Of a DNA stretch of 64,000 nt, positions 1-64,000 are shown one piece after another (position 1 is the first letter of the stretch; every line of letters begins with the position of its first letter). A program made the translations under genes and the position numbers. Below the pieces are notes generated by a model, which did not search any database, was not told the DNA's origin, and saw only the letters and a list, made by a program, of their open reading frames with translations. Source of the stretch: Shinisaurus crocodilurus (taxonomy: Eukaryota; Chordata; Lepidosauria; Squamata; Shinisauridae); NCBI GenBank assembly GCA_021292165.1, contig CM037883.1, positions 5,868,934 to 5,932,933 of the forward strand, given 5' to 3'.

Positions 1-451
1 TGTGAAAATGAAACGGAGATGCTGTGTATCTGACGTCCTTGGGAGATAGGTGGCATATAATCAAGATATATAAATAAAACTACCCTTCATCAATTTCGGT
101 TCAGGTAATAGTGGTCCCAATCCAGCTAACACGATTACTTTTAGTTTCAATGGGATATGCAGCTAGCTCTATCCTACTCTGAGTTGAATTGGGCTCACAG
201 AACAATTCTATGCATGTTTACTTAGACATAGGTCCCACTGTGTTCAGTTGGAGACTACTCCCCAGGAAGTAGGCATAGGATTGCAGCATTATAGTACCTT
301 CCGCTGTGTTCAGTGAGGCTTAATCTCAGATAAGCATGCATGGGATTTTAGCCTTGGTCACAAATAACTTTAACTGGATCAGGGCCAGTGTGATTATATC
401 CTATCGTGCAGCCTGAACCCATGCACATTCACTCAGAATATGCATCCTACA
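1..451. other. Upstream sequence, no recognised feature
   Basis: I see no convincing coding region, RNA gene or clear repeat here. There is a short stretch with motifs of the type often found in squamate interspersed repeats (around 200-330, 'previously counted cattle of starts' such as GCATGCATGGGAT-like words), but nothing I can classify. Confidence 0.3.
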
Positions 452-879
452 CAGCCCTGGATTAACCATTAAGCAATATAAGCATGTGCTTAGGGCACCA
501 AGGGAAGGGGGGCACCACAGAGTACCACAAATTTTTGCATGTACATTTTCCCCCTTATAACAGTTTTATTTTAAAAAGTGCATAAAACAGTGATGAAAAT
601 TTGTCTTTCTTTCTGTTGCCCTAGTTATAAGTAAGTAATTGGCTTATATTGCTTGCTGCTATTTAGTGTTAAATAAATGTAATAAAAAACAGACTATATT
701 TAATCTAGTTGTGTGTTCTGGCGTGGGGGATGGCCTTGAAGAAAACTGAGTTTTTAATCTCTTATTTCACCTTCAGCACTTATTGAGTCTTAATGTCTTG
801 CCAGCTAAGGAATGGAAAGGCCGAGGGGGCACCATTATTGGGCTGTGCTCAGGGCATCTGCAGGCCTTAATCCGGCCAG
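452..879. mobile_element. Non-autonomous hAT-like DNA transposon
   Basis: The left end begins CAGCCCTGGATTAACC and the right end, read on the opposite strand, contains CTGGCCGGATTAAGG, giving a diverged terminal inverted repeat built around GGATTAA. Both subterminal regions share the 'gggcacc' word pattern (near 495 and 828). This CAGGGCCGGATTAA-type end is typical of vertebrate hAT elements. No transposase frame is visible, and the 8-bp target duplication is not recognisable, so the copy is old. Confidence 0.5.
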
Positions 880-1580
880 GATTGCAACTCAATAGGAAAG
901 CACGCTACCTCTAATTTCAGTTTCATCAGATTGCCACCTTGAGTTTCTTTTAAGGGCTGCTTTTGTTCTAATTTTGTTTGCTTCTTTTTTTAGTGCACCT
1001 TTTATCATTTTGAACATAGGTCAACACTGAGGACAGCTCTCTTTTTCACACTTCTATCCTGCTTTTCTCAATAAGGGTAATATATATATATATATATATA
1101 CTGTGGGCGGGTGCTTTTCTTGTGGTTTCGTTTGTGGTGCATCTTGCTATAGCAAAGAGAGGGTGCGAGGATGGTCTAAGAAACCAATCCTGCCCGGTGC
1201 TGCCTTTTCTGAGCTGCGGTGACGCTTTGAAGTCCGACTCGGCTTTCAGAATGTCTTAAAGGAAATTGCTCAATGATTTATTTCAACATTCTGTCCTGCA
1301 GCTGTTCAATCTAAAGCCACCATCATGTGCTAATAGAGAGCTGACAGTGAGTCAAGTTCATGCATACGATTTAGACAACCAAATTTGTGAAACCAATCTG
1401 GGGACACATTCTTAAGGAGTGATGGGGGGGGGGAGCTGCCTTCCCTCCCCCGCCCTCAATTCACTCTAAAACACGTGATTCAGTAATAAATTTGTTAAGT
1501 CTTTATTTCAGGTGGCACGACGAGACCCTTTGTTTTTGCTGCAACCAGTGGTGTAGTTGCAGTCAGTTTTGTGGTAGTCA
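880..1580. other. Unclassified AT-rich upstream sequence
   Basis: It contains a (TA)n microsatellite at 1081-1100 and a G-run near 1422-1433. No gene or clear mobile element was recognised. Confidence 0.4.
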
Positions 1581-1739
1581 GTTTTGAAGTGCAGGCGTTC
1601 ATCGTGACCATCCCCATAGCCAGGGCCCATAAGGATAATCCAAAACTGCAGGCAGCTGTGTGGGCCTGTATCAAGAAACCAGTTCTAGCAGTTCTCATCT
1701 CCACCAGGAACAGTTCTTTGGTAAAGCCCGTGGGCCTTA
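1581..1739 (+). repeat. Unclassified interspersed repeat 'R1', left half
   Basis: The sequence from TTTTGAAGTGCAGG to the stretch rich in 'tctcatctccacca' reappears at 16066-16480 and 36579-36720. The element is interrupted here by a MITE and an L2 LINE and resumes at about 3306. It is non-coding in all frames beyond short chance frames. I could not assign a superfamily. Confidence 0.6.
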
Positions 1740-1955
1740 GGGCGCCATCCAATGCATGTTTAGACAGAAAAACGTCCTACAACTCCCAGCATCCCTCCAG
1801 CTGGGTGGGGCATGCTGGGAATTGTAGGACTTCTTTCCTTAAAAAAAATAAATTATTTAACTTTATTTCAAACATTATATAAAACAAATAAAAAAAACAT
1901 ACATATGTATGTAGGACTTCTTTCCTGTCTAAACATGCATGTGATTATTGCACCC
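1740..1955. mobile_element. Harbinger-type hairpin MITE with a nested 70-bp insertion
   Basis: The ends are mirror images (GGGCGCC...CATGTTTAGACAG against CTGTCTAAACATGCAT...GCACCC). It is flanked by TTA on the left and the near match TTG on the right, consistent with a TWA 3-bp duplication. An AT-rich 70-bp insertion at 1840-1909 is bracketed by a perfect 17-bp duplication (TGTAGGACTTCTTTCCT at 1823-1839 and 1910-1926), so a retroposon-type event split the MITE. Confidence 0.65.
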
Positions 1956-3305
1956 TTGATTGCCCCTTCAATGGGACGGAAACGGCCTTGGTCGCCTTGG
2001 TGGATGATATGAGGAGGGCCTTGGATAGGGGTGAATGCTCCTTTCTAGTCCTCCTCGATCCCTCAGTGGCTTTTGATACCGTTGACCACGGTATCCTCCT
2101 GGACCGCCTGGAGGGGTTGGGCATGAGAGACACCATATTGCGGTGGTTCCGGTCCTTCCTCTCTGGAAGGTACCAGAGGGTAGTTCTTGGGGAGGAGGCT
2201 TTGGACCCGCAGCTGCTCACTTGTGGGGTGCCGCAGGGATCCATCCTCTCCCCTATGTTATTCAATATCTACCTCAAGCCGCTGGGGGCTATCATCAGGA
2301 GGTTTGGGGTGCGGTGTCATCAATATGCAGATGACACGCAGCTCTATCTCTCCTTCAAGTCCTCACCAAGGTTGGCTGTTGAAACCCTGTCCAAATGCCT
2401 GGAGGCAGTGGGTGGCTGGATGGGAAGGAACGTGCTGAAACTGAACCCCAACAAAACTGAGGTACTACTGGTGGGAGACAAGAGGAGGTTAAGGCCAGGG
2501 GATGTGCACCTGGTGCTGAATGGGGTGCATTTACCCCTGAAGGACCAGGTCCGCAGCTTGGGGGTCATTTTAGACTCCCAGCTGTCCATGGAGGCTCAAG
2601 TGTCAGCTGTGAGCAGGGCGGTGCTATATCAGCTCCACCTGATACGGCAGCTGCGCCCGTACCTTCCTAATCACCTGCTCCCATCAGTGGTTGATGCCTT
2701 GGTCTCCTCTCACCTTGACTACTGTAATGCGCTCTACGTGGGGTTACCCTGGAAGACAGTTCGGAAGCTACAGCTGGTACAGAACGCAGCAGCTTGCCTC
2801 ATTAAAGGCAGCCGCCGGCGTGATCACATCACTCCAGTGCTTAAAGAGTTGCACTGGCTACCAGTTGTTTGAGGAGCCGAATTCAAGGTGTTGGTTTTTA
2901 CCTTTAAAACCCTATACGGCTCTGGTCCAGTTTATCTCAAGGAGCGTCTCCAGCAACAAGTAGGCAGCTCAACAAGATCCGCCACGTACAGCCTTCTCCT
3001 TCTCTCATCAGCCAGAGCAGCCAGGGTGAGGGGGACTAGGAAGAGGGCCTTTTCTGTGGCAGCCCCCAAACTGTGGAACTCTCTCCCCAGTGACCTCCGC
3101 CATGCCCCCTCTTTGATTAACTTCTGCCGTTCATTAAAAACATGGCTTTTCAGCCGGGAATATGGGGTGGGTTAGGATGTTAATATTTTATACTGTTTTA
3201 AGTGTATTTTAATCTGTTTTGTTTCATTGTATGTTGTACATCGCCCAGAGTGGCTGGGTACCGGCTAGATGGGCGATTTAAAAATACAATAAATAAATAA
3301 ATAAA
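1956..3305 (+). mobile_element. L2-clade LINE, 5'-truncated, ORF2 C-terminal half
   Basis: A reverse-transcriptase frame runs from about 1980 to 3175. It reads through the RT signatures FDTVDH, GVPQGSILSP and YADDTQL (about 2327), then the L2-typical C-terminal block with LDYCNALYVGLP and ELHWLPV, then RAFSVAAPKLWNSLP. One in-frame TGA at 2870-2872 interrupts it where the family has Arg (a CGA to TGA type change). There is no frameshift. The 3' UTR ends in a (AAAT)n tail at 3286-3308. It is dead, 5'-truncated, and inserted in the R1 repeat next to the MITE. Confidence 0.85.
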
Positions 3306-3540
3306 TAAGACCAAGCCACCCCAAAATACTTCGTATTGCAACAGGGAACAATATATCATTGCTGGGAAAATCCATTTCCACCCAGCTGCTATGAGGATTG
3401 CAGCTAAGCTCAGAGGGAACAGAGATGTCTGTGGGGGTGGGGGTGGGGGGGCAGATGACATCAGCGTCCCTGCTAATAAAAAAGTGTCGGCGCTGTGTCC
3501 CTGTGAGCGCTGGCTCCACTACACCACCAGCTGCAGCGGA
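3306..3540 (+). repeat. Unclassified repeat 'R1', right half
   Basis: This continues R1 after the L2 insertion: the block containing GCAACAGGGAACAATATA, then AAGCTCAGAGGGAACAG and a G-rich run, matches 16400-16480 plus 16815-16935 and also 36725-36890. It shows that 1581-1739 and 3306-3540 were once continuous. Confidence 0.6.
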
Positions 3541-3689
3541 CTAACAGGGATACTCCTTGGGAAAACGCATTTAAAAATGGTGGCCTGCAGGAATCAGATG
3601 TGTACAAGCTAATCCCGGAACCACTCCAGAAGTAGGTTTGAGCTGCAGGACTTTTTTTTCTGTCTAAACATGCATAGGATTCTGCCCTA

Positions 3690-4165
3690 ATTGCTTCTGC
3701 ACCATCAGGTTCAGTGGGTGACTGTGGGGGCCAGCTTCTCTTTCTCAGCCTAACCTACCTTGCAGGGCTGTTGTGCAAACAGAAGTGGGGAGGGGAAGTG
3801 TGTGTGTGTGTGTGTGTGTGCGCGTGCGTGCGTGTGTCTGTCTGTCTGTCTTTCTGCCTGCAGCTACAAAAGTCTACCAGTGGGAGAGGGGGAAATCTGT
3901 CACCAAGGAGTAGCAAGAGCTAAGGGTGCAATCCTATGCATGTTCAGACAGAAAAAAAAATTCCTACAGTTACCAGCATTCCCCGGGAGTTACAGGGCTT
4001 TTTCTTCTGTCTAAACATGCATAGGATTCCATCCTAAGTAGCTCTCGGCTCGCTTACTGCTTCCAGTATGTCCCCACAAACTCTGGCTCTTGCATCCACT
4101 TCTCTCTCTCTCTCTCTCTCCTGCCCAGCTCAGGCTGGTCCACCATGCTGGGCACGTCACTTCCT
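3690..4165. repeat. Left copy of a diverged local duplication
   Basis: It runs collinear with 5757-6567. The shared blocks, in order, are the ATTGCTTCTGCACCATCA start, a stretch resembling the middle of a Sauria SINE (CAGCCTAACCTACCTTGCAG), a GT microsatellite (3798-3830), the start of the Harbinger MITE after AGAGCTAA, then a TC-rich microsatellite and AGCTCAGGCTGGTCCA ending near GGCACGTCACTTCCTT. By eye the two copies agree over most aligned positions in the shared blocks. Confidence 0.6.
3924..4034. mobile_element. Harbinger-type hairpin MITE
   Basis: The hairpin has termini GGGTGCAATCCTATGCATG and its mirror ending ATAGGATTCCATCC. It is flanked on both sides by TAA (3921-3923, 4035-4037), fitting the 3-bp TWA target of PIF/Harbinger elements. 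There is no coding capacity. A solo end of the same family lies at about 3644-3687. Confidence 0.65.
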
Positions 4166-4232
4166 TCTGGTCAGTCCCCAGGGCACTTGCTGTCTTAGAA
4201 GAGGCATCCCCCCCCCTCTTGCTCACACGGGA

Positions 4233-4397
4233 TTTCATAGATTATAGAGTTGGAAGGGCTCTACAAGGCCATCGAGTCCAACCCCCTGCTCAGTGCAGGA
4301 AACTAGAGGAGGGGTCTCCCATCCAAGTAATAACCAGGCCTGACCCTGCTTAGCTTTCCACGCTCAGACAAGCTGAGCCAGCGTGAGCCACAGGCCT
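4233..4397 (-). mobile_element. 5S rRNA-headed SINE with CR1 tail
   Basis: On the minus strand the head carries 5S rRNA internal promoter words (AGCTAAGCAGGGTCAGGCC and TTACTTGGATGGGAGACC), followed after a short linker by the CR1-like tail with GGTTGGACTCGATGGCC and CCTTCCAACTCTA. The same composite occurs at least nine times in this window. Confidence 0.8.
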
Positions 4398-4554
4398 CTC
4401 TGTGAAATACCTCCTCTAACGTGTCAGTTTCATTTCTAGAAAAAGACATGCTGAGCCTCAGATCAATCCGGAACTGCCGTCTGCATTACGTTACTTAAGA
4501 CAATCCCAGCCTGTCATTCCTCCAAAGCTTGCTACAAGGTTCTTTCCCCCCTGG

Positions 4555-4712
4555 TCTCCATTTAATCCTCACTACAGCCCTGCAAAGTAGGTGAGGCTGA
4601 GAGGTAGCGATCGGCCCAATGTCACCCAGGGAGCATCATGGCTGAGTGGGGCTTCGAACCTGGGTGTCCCCAGTCTGACACTCTAACCATGACACTGCAT
4701 CGGCTCTCCACA
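4555..4712 (-). mobile_element. Old tRNA-derived SINE (Sauria/MIR-like)
   Basis: On the minus strand a B-box-like 'gggttcgaa' region is followed by a body that ends with the complement of CTACAGCCCTGCAAAGTAGG, as in the squamate SINE body. It is diverged, with no clear target duplication. Confidence 0.5.
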
Positions 4713-4901
4713 CTTCCTGCTGCGTGGAAACTCTCCGTAGCTAGTTTGTGGGGAGGAAACACCTGCTCACGGGTGCAATGTCATGGATTCTGGTGTTAAT
4801 AAGTTCCAAGGCTGAGCCTGGACACTGCAAACAGAAGCCAGGGCTGAGCATCTGGTGGAACCGGTTTCAAATTAAGTCCCGCAGAAACATCACGATCATA
4901 A

Positions 4902-4936
<35 letters not shown>

Positions 4937-5090
4937 ACAACAACAACAGCTAGGAAGCTTGTGTTGTCACCCACCGTATGCATTTGAGCTTGACATCTAA
5001 CTGACATGCATGTCATGGTCTTTGAGGCCTGCTGTTTAAGTCTTGTCTCCAGGGTGGTGTCGCACTAAGGGCCATAACTTGGAGGGAAAG

Positions 5091-5450
5091 GGTTGTGGCT
5101 CAGTGTGATAGAGCACGTGCTTGGCATGCAGAAGGTCCCAAGTTCGATCCCCGGCATCTCCAGGTAGGGCTGGAAAAACTCCTGCCTGAAGTATATACAG
5201 GCCTGTGGCTCACACTGGCTCAGCTTGTCTGAGTGTAGAAAGCTAAGCAGGGTCAGGCCTGGTTATTACTTGGATGGGAGACCCCTCCTCTAGTTCCCTG
5301 CATTGAGCAGGGGGTTGGACTCGATAGCCTTGTAGGCGCCTTCCAACTCTATGATCTATGAAACTCCGGAGAGCTAGTCAGTTTCAACAATATTGGACTA
5401 GGTGGACCCAGGGTCTGACTCAGCATCAGGCAGTTTCCAATGTACCTACG
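5091..5450 (+). mobile_element. tRNA-derived SINE split by a 5S SINE
   Basis: The head has GGCTCAGTG, GCATGCAGAAGGTCCCAAG and a B-box GTTCGATCC, typical of a tRNA-derived SINE. The tail is TCTGACTCAGCATCAGGCAG followed by a TTCC-type end. The body is interrupted at 5191-5361. Other members lie near 15900, 17930(-), 28700(-), 38055, 41415 and 48395. Confidence 0.65.
5191..5361 (+). mobile_element. 5S rRNA-headed SINE with CR1 tail (nested)
   Basis: It reads ATACAGGCCTGTGGCTCAC, then the 5S box A/IE/box C region, then the CR1 tail ending TATGATCTATGAA. It splits the surrounding tRNA SINE, with TGAA present at both junctions, so it is the younger insertion. Confidence 0.8.
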
Positions 5451-5756
5451 TTATGTAGCTTTTTGGCCTACTCCAGCCGCTCAGCCAGTCAGGTAGTTTT
5501 TCAGAGGGGACCGTGATGCAGTTTAGGAACACAACGGATCTTTTGTTTGTTCTTCTGGAACACAAAAATAGGCCTTCCTTCTTGAAACTCCACCTACACT
5601 ACACACACACACACACACACACAGGTCTTACGGTATTTCCAACAACCTCTCTGGCCTTCTGGGCCCACCTTCCCACAGACAGCTCTCCTACTAGGGGCTG
5701 CTCTTAAAGACACATGAAGCATAAGCGGACTACTTGTTGCACTATTTAGACCCGGG

Positions 5757-6567
5757 TTCTGATTGCTTCTGCACTATCAAGTTCTGCGGGTGACTGTGCA
5801 GCCAGTTTCTCTTTCTCAGCCTAATCTACCTTGCAGGGTTGTTGTGCAGACAGAAGTGGGGAAGGGAGGGGAGGGGAAGTACGTGTGTGTGTGTTTGCCT
5901 GCACCTATAAGGGTCTAACAGTGGAAGAGGAGGAAAGCTGCTTGTCACCAGTGAGTAGCAGGAGCTAAGGGTGCAATCCTATGCATATTCAGGCAGGAAA
6001 AAAAAGTCCTACAGCTCCCAGCATTGAGCTGTAGGACTGTTTTCCAAAAGACACAAATTTGCATATGCTAATTTACATATGCTCTAAACTTTAAATTCTA
6101 TGTGTGAGTCTTTAAAGGCCCCTGTCTCCTAAGGACAACCCTATGTAAAAAGGGATGCATGGACAGGGGAGAGGAGGGCACTGGATTTCAGGGGGGGGGG
6201 GGACCTCAGGCAGAAAGATTCAAGGGGAGGCAGCAGGAAGTGAAGCACATACATGTGGGCAAAAAGCCAGCTAAACCAGAAAGATCAGATGCAACAGAGA
6301 TCATCAGAGCCCCTGGACCTGTACAGCAAGTGCCCCTGGACAGTAGGGTGGTGGGGCAGATGGCCTCCCAGAGATTCGGGGCTCCAAATGAAAGAATCGG
6401 GCTCCAGCCCTAGTGGGCCGCCCCCTGACACTGCCTCTGTCTAACCTGCTGCTCCCAGTGTGTCCCCACCAACTTGGGCTTTTGCGTCCACTCCTCTCTC
6501 TCTCTTTCTCTCTCTCTCTCTCTGCCAAAGCTCAGGCTGGTCCAACCCATGCCGGGCACGTCACTTC
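5757..6567. repeat. Right copy of a diverged local duplication
   Basis: It is collinear with 3690-4165, with about 335 extra bases between the MITE part and the TC-rich part. It also has a truncated Harbinger MITE (5969-6042) after the same AGAGCTAA/GGAGCTAA context. The right end lies about 0.5 kb upstream of the first coding exon. Confidence 0.55.
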
Positions 6568-6829
6568 CTTGCAAACTTTCCCGAGGAAATGTCTTTGCAA
6601 AAGTTGTTTTTCTGCAAAGAATAGGCGCTGCGGGTCTGTTTCCTCGCCCTCTGACTGGGGGAGCAGAGCAACCTCTTTCTCACTCTCTCCTCCTTTTCTT
6701 TTCTTTCTTTTTTTTTCTTTTTCTTTTTCTTGTTGCTTTCTTTCCTTTTCTTTCTTTCCGGCTTTGCATGTCAGGTTTCCTGCGTTTGTTACAAAAAGGC
6801 AAAACGCAGCCAGCACCACCATGGCCAGG

Positions 6830-7074
6830 CTCCCTGACCAGGGCTGAGACGAGGCGAGAGGGGACCGTTACACCGCGGAGGGGAAAAACAAGCATACGGG
6901 CTCGAGGATCCGCCTCACCATCATCCCTTTCTTGGTGGGGTGCGGCGGGGCGAGCTCCTTTTTTTTTGTTTTGTTTTACTGTTTTCGGCTCCTGCTGCAG
7001 CTCCTCCGGCAACGGCTCTCGGTCTCGGCTGCCCCCCGGGAGCGCTCGCCAGGCGCAGGGCGCAGGCTTAAGCC
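6830..7074 (+). promoter_or_regulatory. CpG-rich 5' end / probable promoter and 5' UTR
   Basis: GC content and CpG density rise sharply from about 6830, peaking in 7000-7131 (for example CTCCGGCAACGGCTCTCGGT and GCTCGCCAGGCGCAGG), directly before the first ATG. No TATA box is evident, as is usual for broadly expressed kinase genes. A pyrimidine-rich tract lies at 6675-6760. An in-frame TAA at 7069-7071 limits any N-terminal extension. The transcription start cannot be placed from sequence alone. Confidence 0.55.
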
Positions 7075-61726
<54,652 letters not shown>

Positions 61727-62257
61727 TGACAAATTTGGGTTTGCCACTGAATGTACACACTCGACGGGTCCTCAGCCAATCCCGGCTCCCCTTTTAGTAT
61801 ACCTGCATGACAGAGGTATTTGTAAACACGTTAATATACATTTGCCCACACATTACATTTTTAGTTGTACATTTGCAACATCTTCTGTGTACAGAAATGT
61901 TGTGTGAAACTCTGTTTTCATGAGGATCTGCCTTTACTAATATGCACTGGGAGGATTAGGCCAGAATTTCAAAAGGGTTCAGTCACTACCTGACAAATTC
62001 CTAAGGACCTCTGAGCAAGGATAAGATAAGTTAAGAAGGTTTTGCTTATTTATTTATTTTTGCTGAAGTTACGATTCAAAATATCCAAAGGCACTATAAA
62101 CAAGCCTTGGGTTGGATACAACCCCTGTGCAAGCAGACATTCACTCGCACCATTGGCTTCTGCTCGCACAACAGCCTTTTCCCATCCTCCCCGCTGCAGC
62201 TCCCTACATGTACCCCAAATCTCCCCCAGAGGGACTGTGGCGTAACCCCACAATTCA

Positions 62258-62294
62258 AAGTCAAAGTCAGTTTATTACAGTCATAGACCAGCAG
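62258..62294 (-). mobile_element. 37-bp retroposon end with 16-bp target duplication
   Basis: On the minus strand the insert reads GTCTATGACTGTAATAAACT, like the end of a LINE-type UTR. Perfect duplication GTAACCCCACAATTCA (62242-62257, 62295-62310). Confidence 0.7.
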
Positions 62295-62349
62295 GTAACC
62301 CCACAATTCAGTTCCCTGGTGTATGTCTGCTTTAGTATATTTAGTGAGT

Positions 62350-62690
62350 ATAGAATGTTGAACTGAGTGGGTGTGGTTTGTGATGTCTTAGAAAGGGTGG
62401 GGGAGGAGTATATAAGGAGTGTTTGAGTGATGTCAGAGTTAGTTTAAGTGGTTAGAGAGTGTTAGAGAGTTAGGGAGTTAGGTTAGTTGGATTATTCATG
62501 TCTTGTCAGGAGTTTTAAGAGGAATCAGTGATTGTATGAGGAGTGAAAGTATTTAGAATTGTAGGGACTTAGTGTGAGGAGTGAAAATATTTAGAATTGT
62601 AGGGACTTAGTGTTTGGGGTAGGCAGGTTTTAAGTTATTTTCTGGAACTAAGATTTTGAGAATTAAAATAAACTTACGGTATTTTTATTT
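62350..62690 (+). other. LTR-like or unclassified block with tandem 38-40-bp units
   Basis: TATATAAGG at about 62409, then two tandem units (62533-62572, 62573-62610) sharing TATTTAGAATTGTAGGGACT, and AAAATAAAC near 62666. The TATA-to-polyA spacing of about 250 bp is LTR-like, but ends are not defined. Confidence 0.3.
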
Positions 62691-63154
62691 TGTTTGCTAC
62701 CCAAATCCTATGTGTCAGCTTGGCGTTATTAACCTGCTTTACTTTGAAATCTACACACACATCTTTGTATCCTCAGTATCATAAATTTAAGCTAGATCCT
62801 TCATAACCAGTATTAATCTTTTCCCTCATTAGTAGGGGAAAGGTTTCATTTGACCCTCCCCTCAGGTTTTTGTGTTGATGCTTAGCCTGAGAAGGGTTTA
62901 TGCACCTGGTCCTAAAGTGAAAAGGGCCGTGTCATCGCAGGGACCCCCAACACTACAGAGAAAATTTGCAGGGTGCAGAGGGCTGCAGGAGGGAAGGGGG
63001 AAATAAGTTCTGCCAGTTCCCTCCCACTGGCAGAATGATGCCATTGGATGCAAACCCTTGTATTTCAGCACTAGCTTGGTCACCAAAGGCCACCAGGAAT
63101 TGCATGGAATTCATTGCAGGCAAGTGAGCACAGTGACATGCTTCATCCGTATGC

Positions 63155-63603
63155 CTGGTGTGGAGAAAATGGACAGGGAGACATTTTTCTCCCTCCCTCT
63201 CCCATAATGCTAGAACCCAGTGGGGTCATCCCATGAAGCTGATTGGAGAGAGATTGAAGACAGATCAAAAGGAAGGACTTCTTCGCACAGTGCAGAGTTA
63301 AACTATGGAGTTCATTACAACAAGATAGAGTGATGGGCACCAATTTGGATGGCTTTAAAAGGGGATTGGACAAATTCATGGAGGAGAAGCCTATCTATGG
63401 CTACTAGTCCTGATTGGCTATATGCTACTTCTAGTATCAGAGGCAGTCTGTCTCTGTATACCAATTTCTGGGGGAAATGAGGGTGCTATTATACTCATGT
63501 CCTACTTGTGGGTTTCCCTCAGGCAGCTGGTTGGAACAGAATGTGTGGGCAGAGGACTACATGGACCTTTGGTTGGATCCATCGTTCCTCCTCTTATGTT
63601 CGT
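63155..63603 (+). mobile_element. CR1-like LINE 3' part
   Basis: GGTGTGGAGAAAATGGACAG, TAGAACCCAGTGGGGTCATC, TTGGATGGCTTTAAAAGGGG, then UTR to CTCTTATGTTC. It is the plus-strand counterpart of 39705-40600. Confidence 0.7.
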
Positions 63604-64000
63604 ATCTGTCTCTTGCACTCAGCATAGAAACCATGTGGTCTGCCAGAGGCAGGAAACCTCTCCACACCCAGTATAGAAATGCATGTCTCCATCCTTCCTC
63701 TGTCAACGCAGGCTAGTAAAAATGTTTGCAGGCTCGTAACTTTTGGGGGGCTTGTTTACAAGGCTGCACTAAAGAGCAGCACAATAGCGAATTTAGAACA
63801 ATGTTGACTGCTGTGGTGCAATGAACGATCTGAAATCCCCTACTGGTGGATCATTGCCGTAGAGCTGATGATATGTTCCTGAACAGAAGACTGCTGAGCT
63901 TTCATGTAAGCCATTGGGAGCTTTCAAAAGGACTTGTAAGAAATAAGTATATTTGGAATTGGAATAGGCATGTTTCTAAAATTCCAAATTTAGCTGGAAA

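Noticed and set aside
1988..2872. A 294-residue open frame
   Set aside because: L2 reverse transcriptase with YADDTQL; the frame goes on after an in-frame TGA. Not a host gene.
5091..5160. tRNA-like A and B boxes, possible tRNA gene
   Set aside because: The arms do not fold into a full tRNA, and the sequence runs into a SINE body shared with other copies.

Overview
The window looks like nuclear DNA of a squamate reptile, most likely a lizard. It carries many copies of tRNA-derived SINEs with the Sauria-type body and tail, CR1- and L2-clade LINEs, a 5S rRNA-derived SINE, and hAT, Harbinger and pogo/Tigger-like MITEs, with abundant microsatellites. Nothing bacterial, viral-episomal or plasmid-like is seen.

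The only protein-coding host gene I can support is the 5' part of one gene on the + strand. Ten exons between 7075 and 61637 encode an N-terminal Ste20/GCK-IV serine-threonine kinase domain (MAP4K4/TNIK/MINK1/NRK group), about 316 residues, with every exon bounded by AG/GT. The C-terminal linker and the expected CNH domain lie beyond the right edge. By residue pattern I favour an NRK-like paralogue over MAP4K4, but this is tentative. Exons 6, 7 and 10 each carry one extra base relative to the family reading frame, so as written the gene does not encode a full kinase: either a recent pseudogene or local assembly error.

Layout: 1-7074 is the upstream region (a hAT relic, an L2 LINE inserted in an older repeat, SINEs, a diverged local duplication, then a CpG-rich 5' end). 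Introns: 1 = 7132-13652, 2 = 13719-39402 (repeat-dense, with a 2.2-kb CR1 copy), 3 = 39460-50941, 4 = 51068-52747, 5 = 52859-55300, 6 = 55393-57235, 7 = 57368-59097, 8 = 59153-60164, 9 = 60244-61460, and intron 10 runs off the edge.

The accessory signal is in the repeats. A SINE with a 5S rRNA head (internal box A/IE/box C) ends in the same roughly 70-nt tail as the CR1 LINEs here. A family of perfect-hairpin MITEs has 8-bp target duplications with central TA (Buster-type hAT). A second hairpin family has TWA duplications (Harbinger type). A 3'-truncated U2 snRNA insertion carries its own target duplication. A roughly 0.4-kb segment is present twice in opposite orientation, 26 kb apart, each copy holding a different later SINE. 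Many elements are nested, giving a clear relative order of insertion. Coordinates of repeats are by eye and may be off by several bases unless a target-site duplication is quoted.
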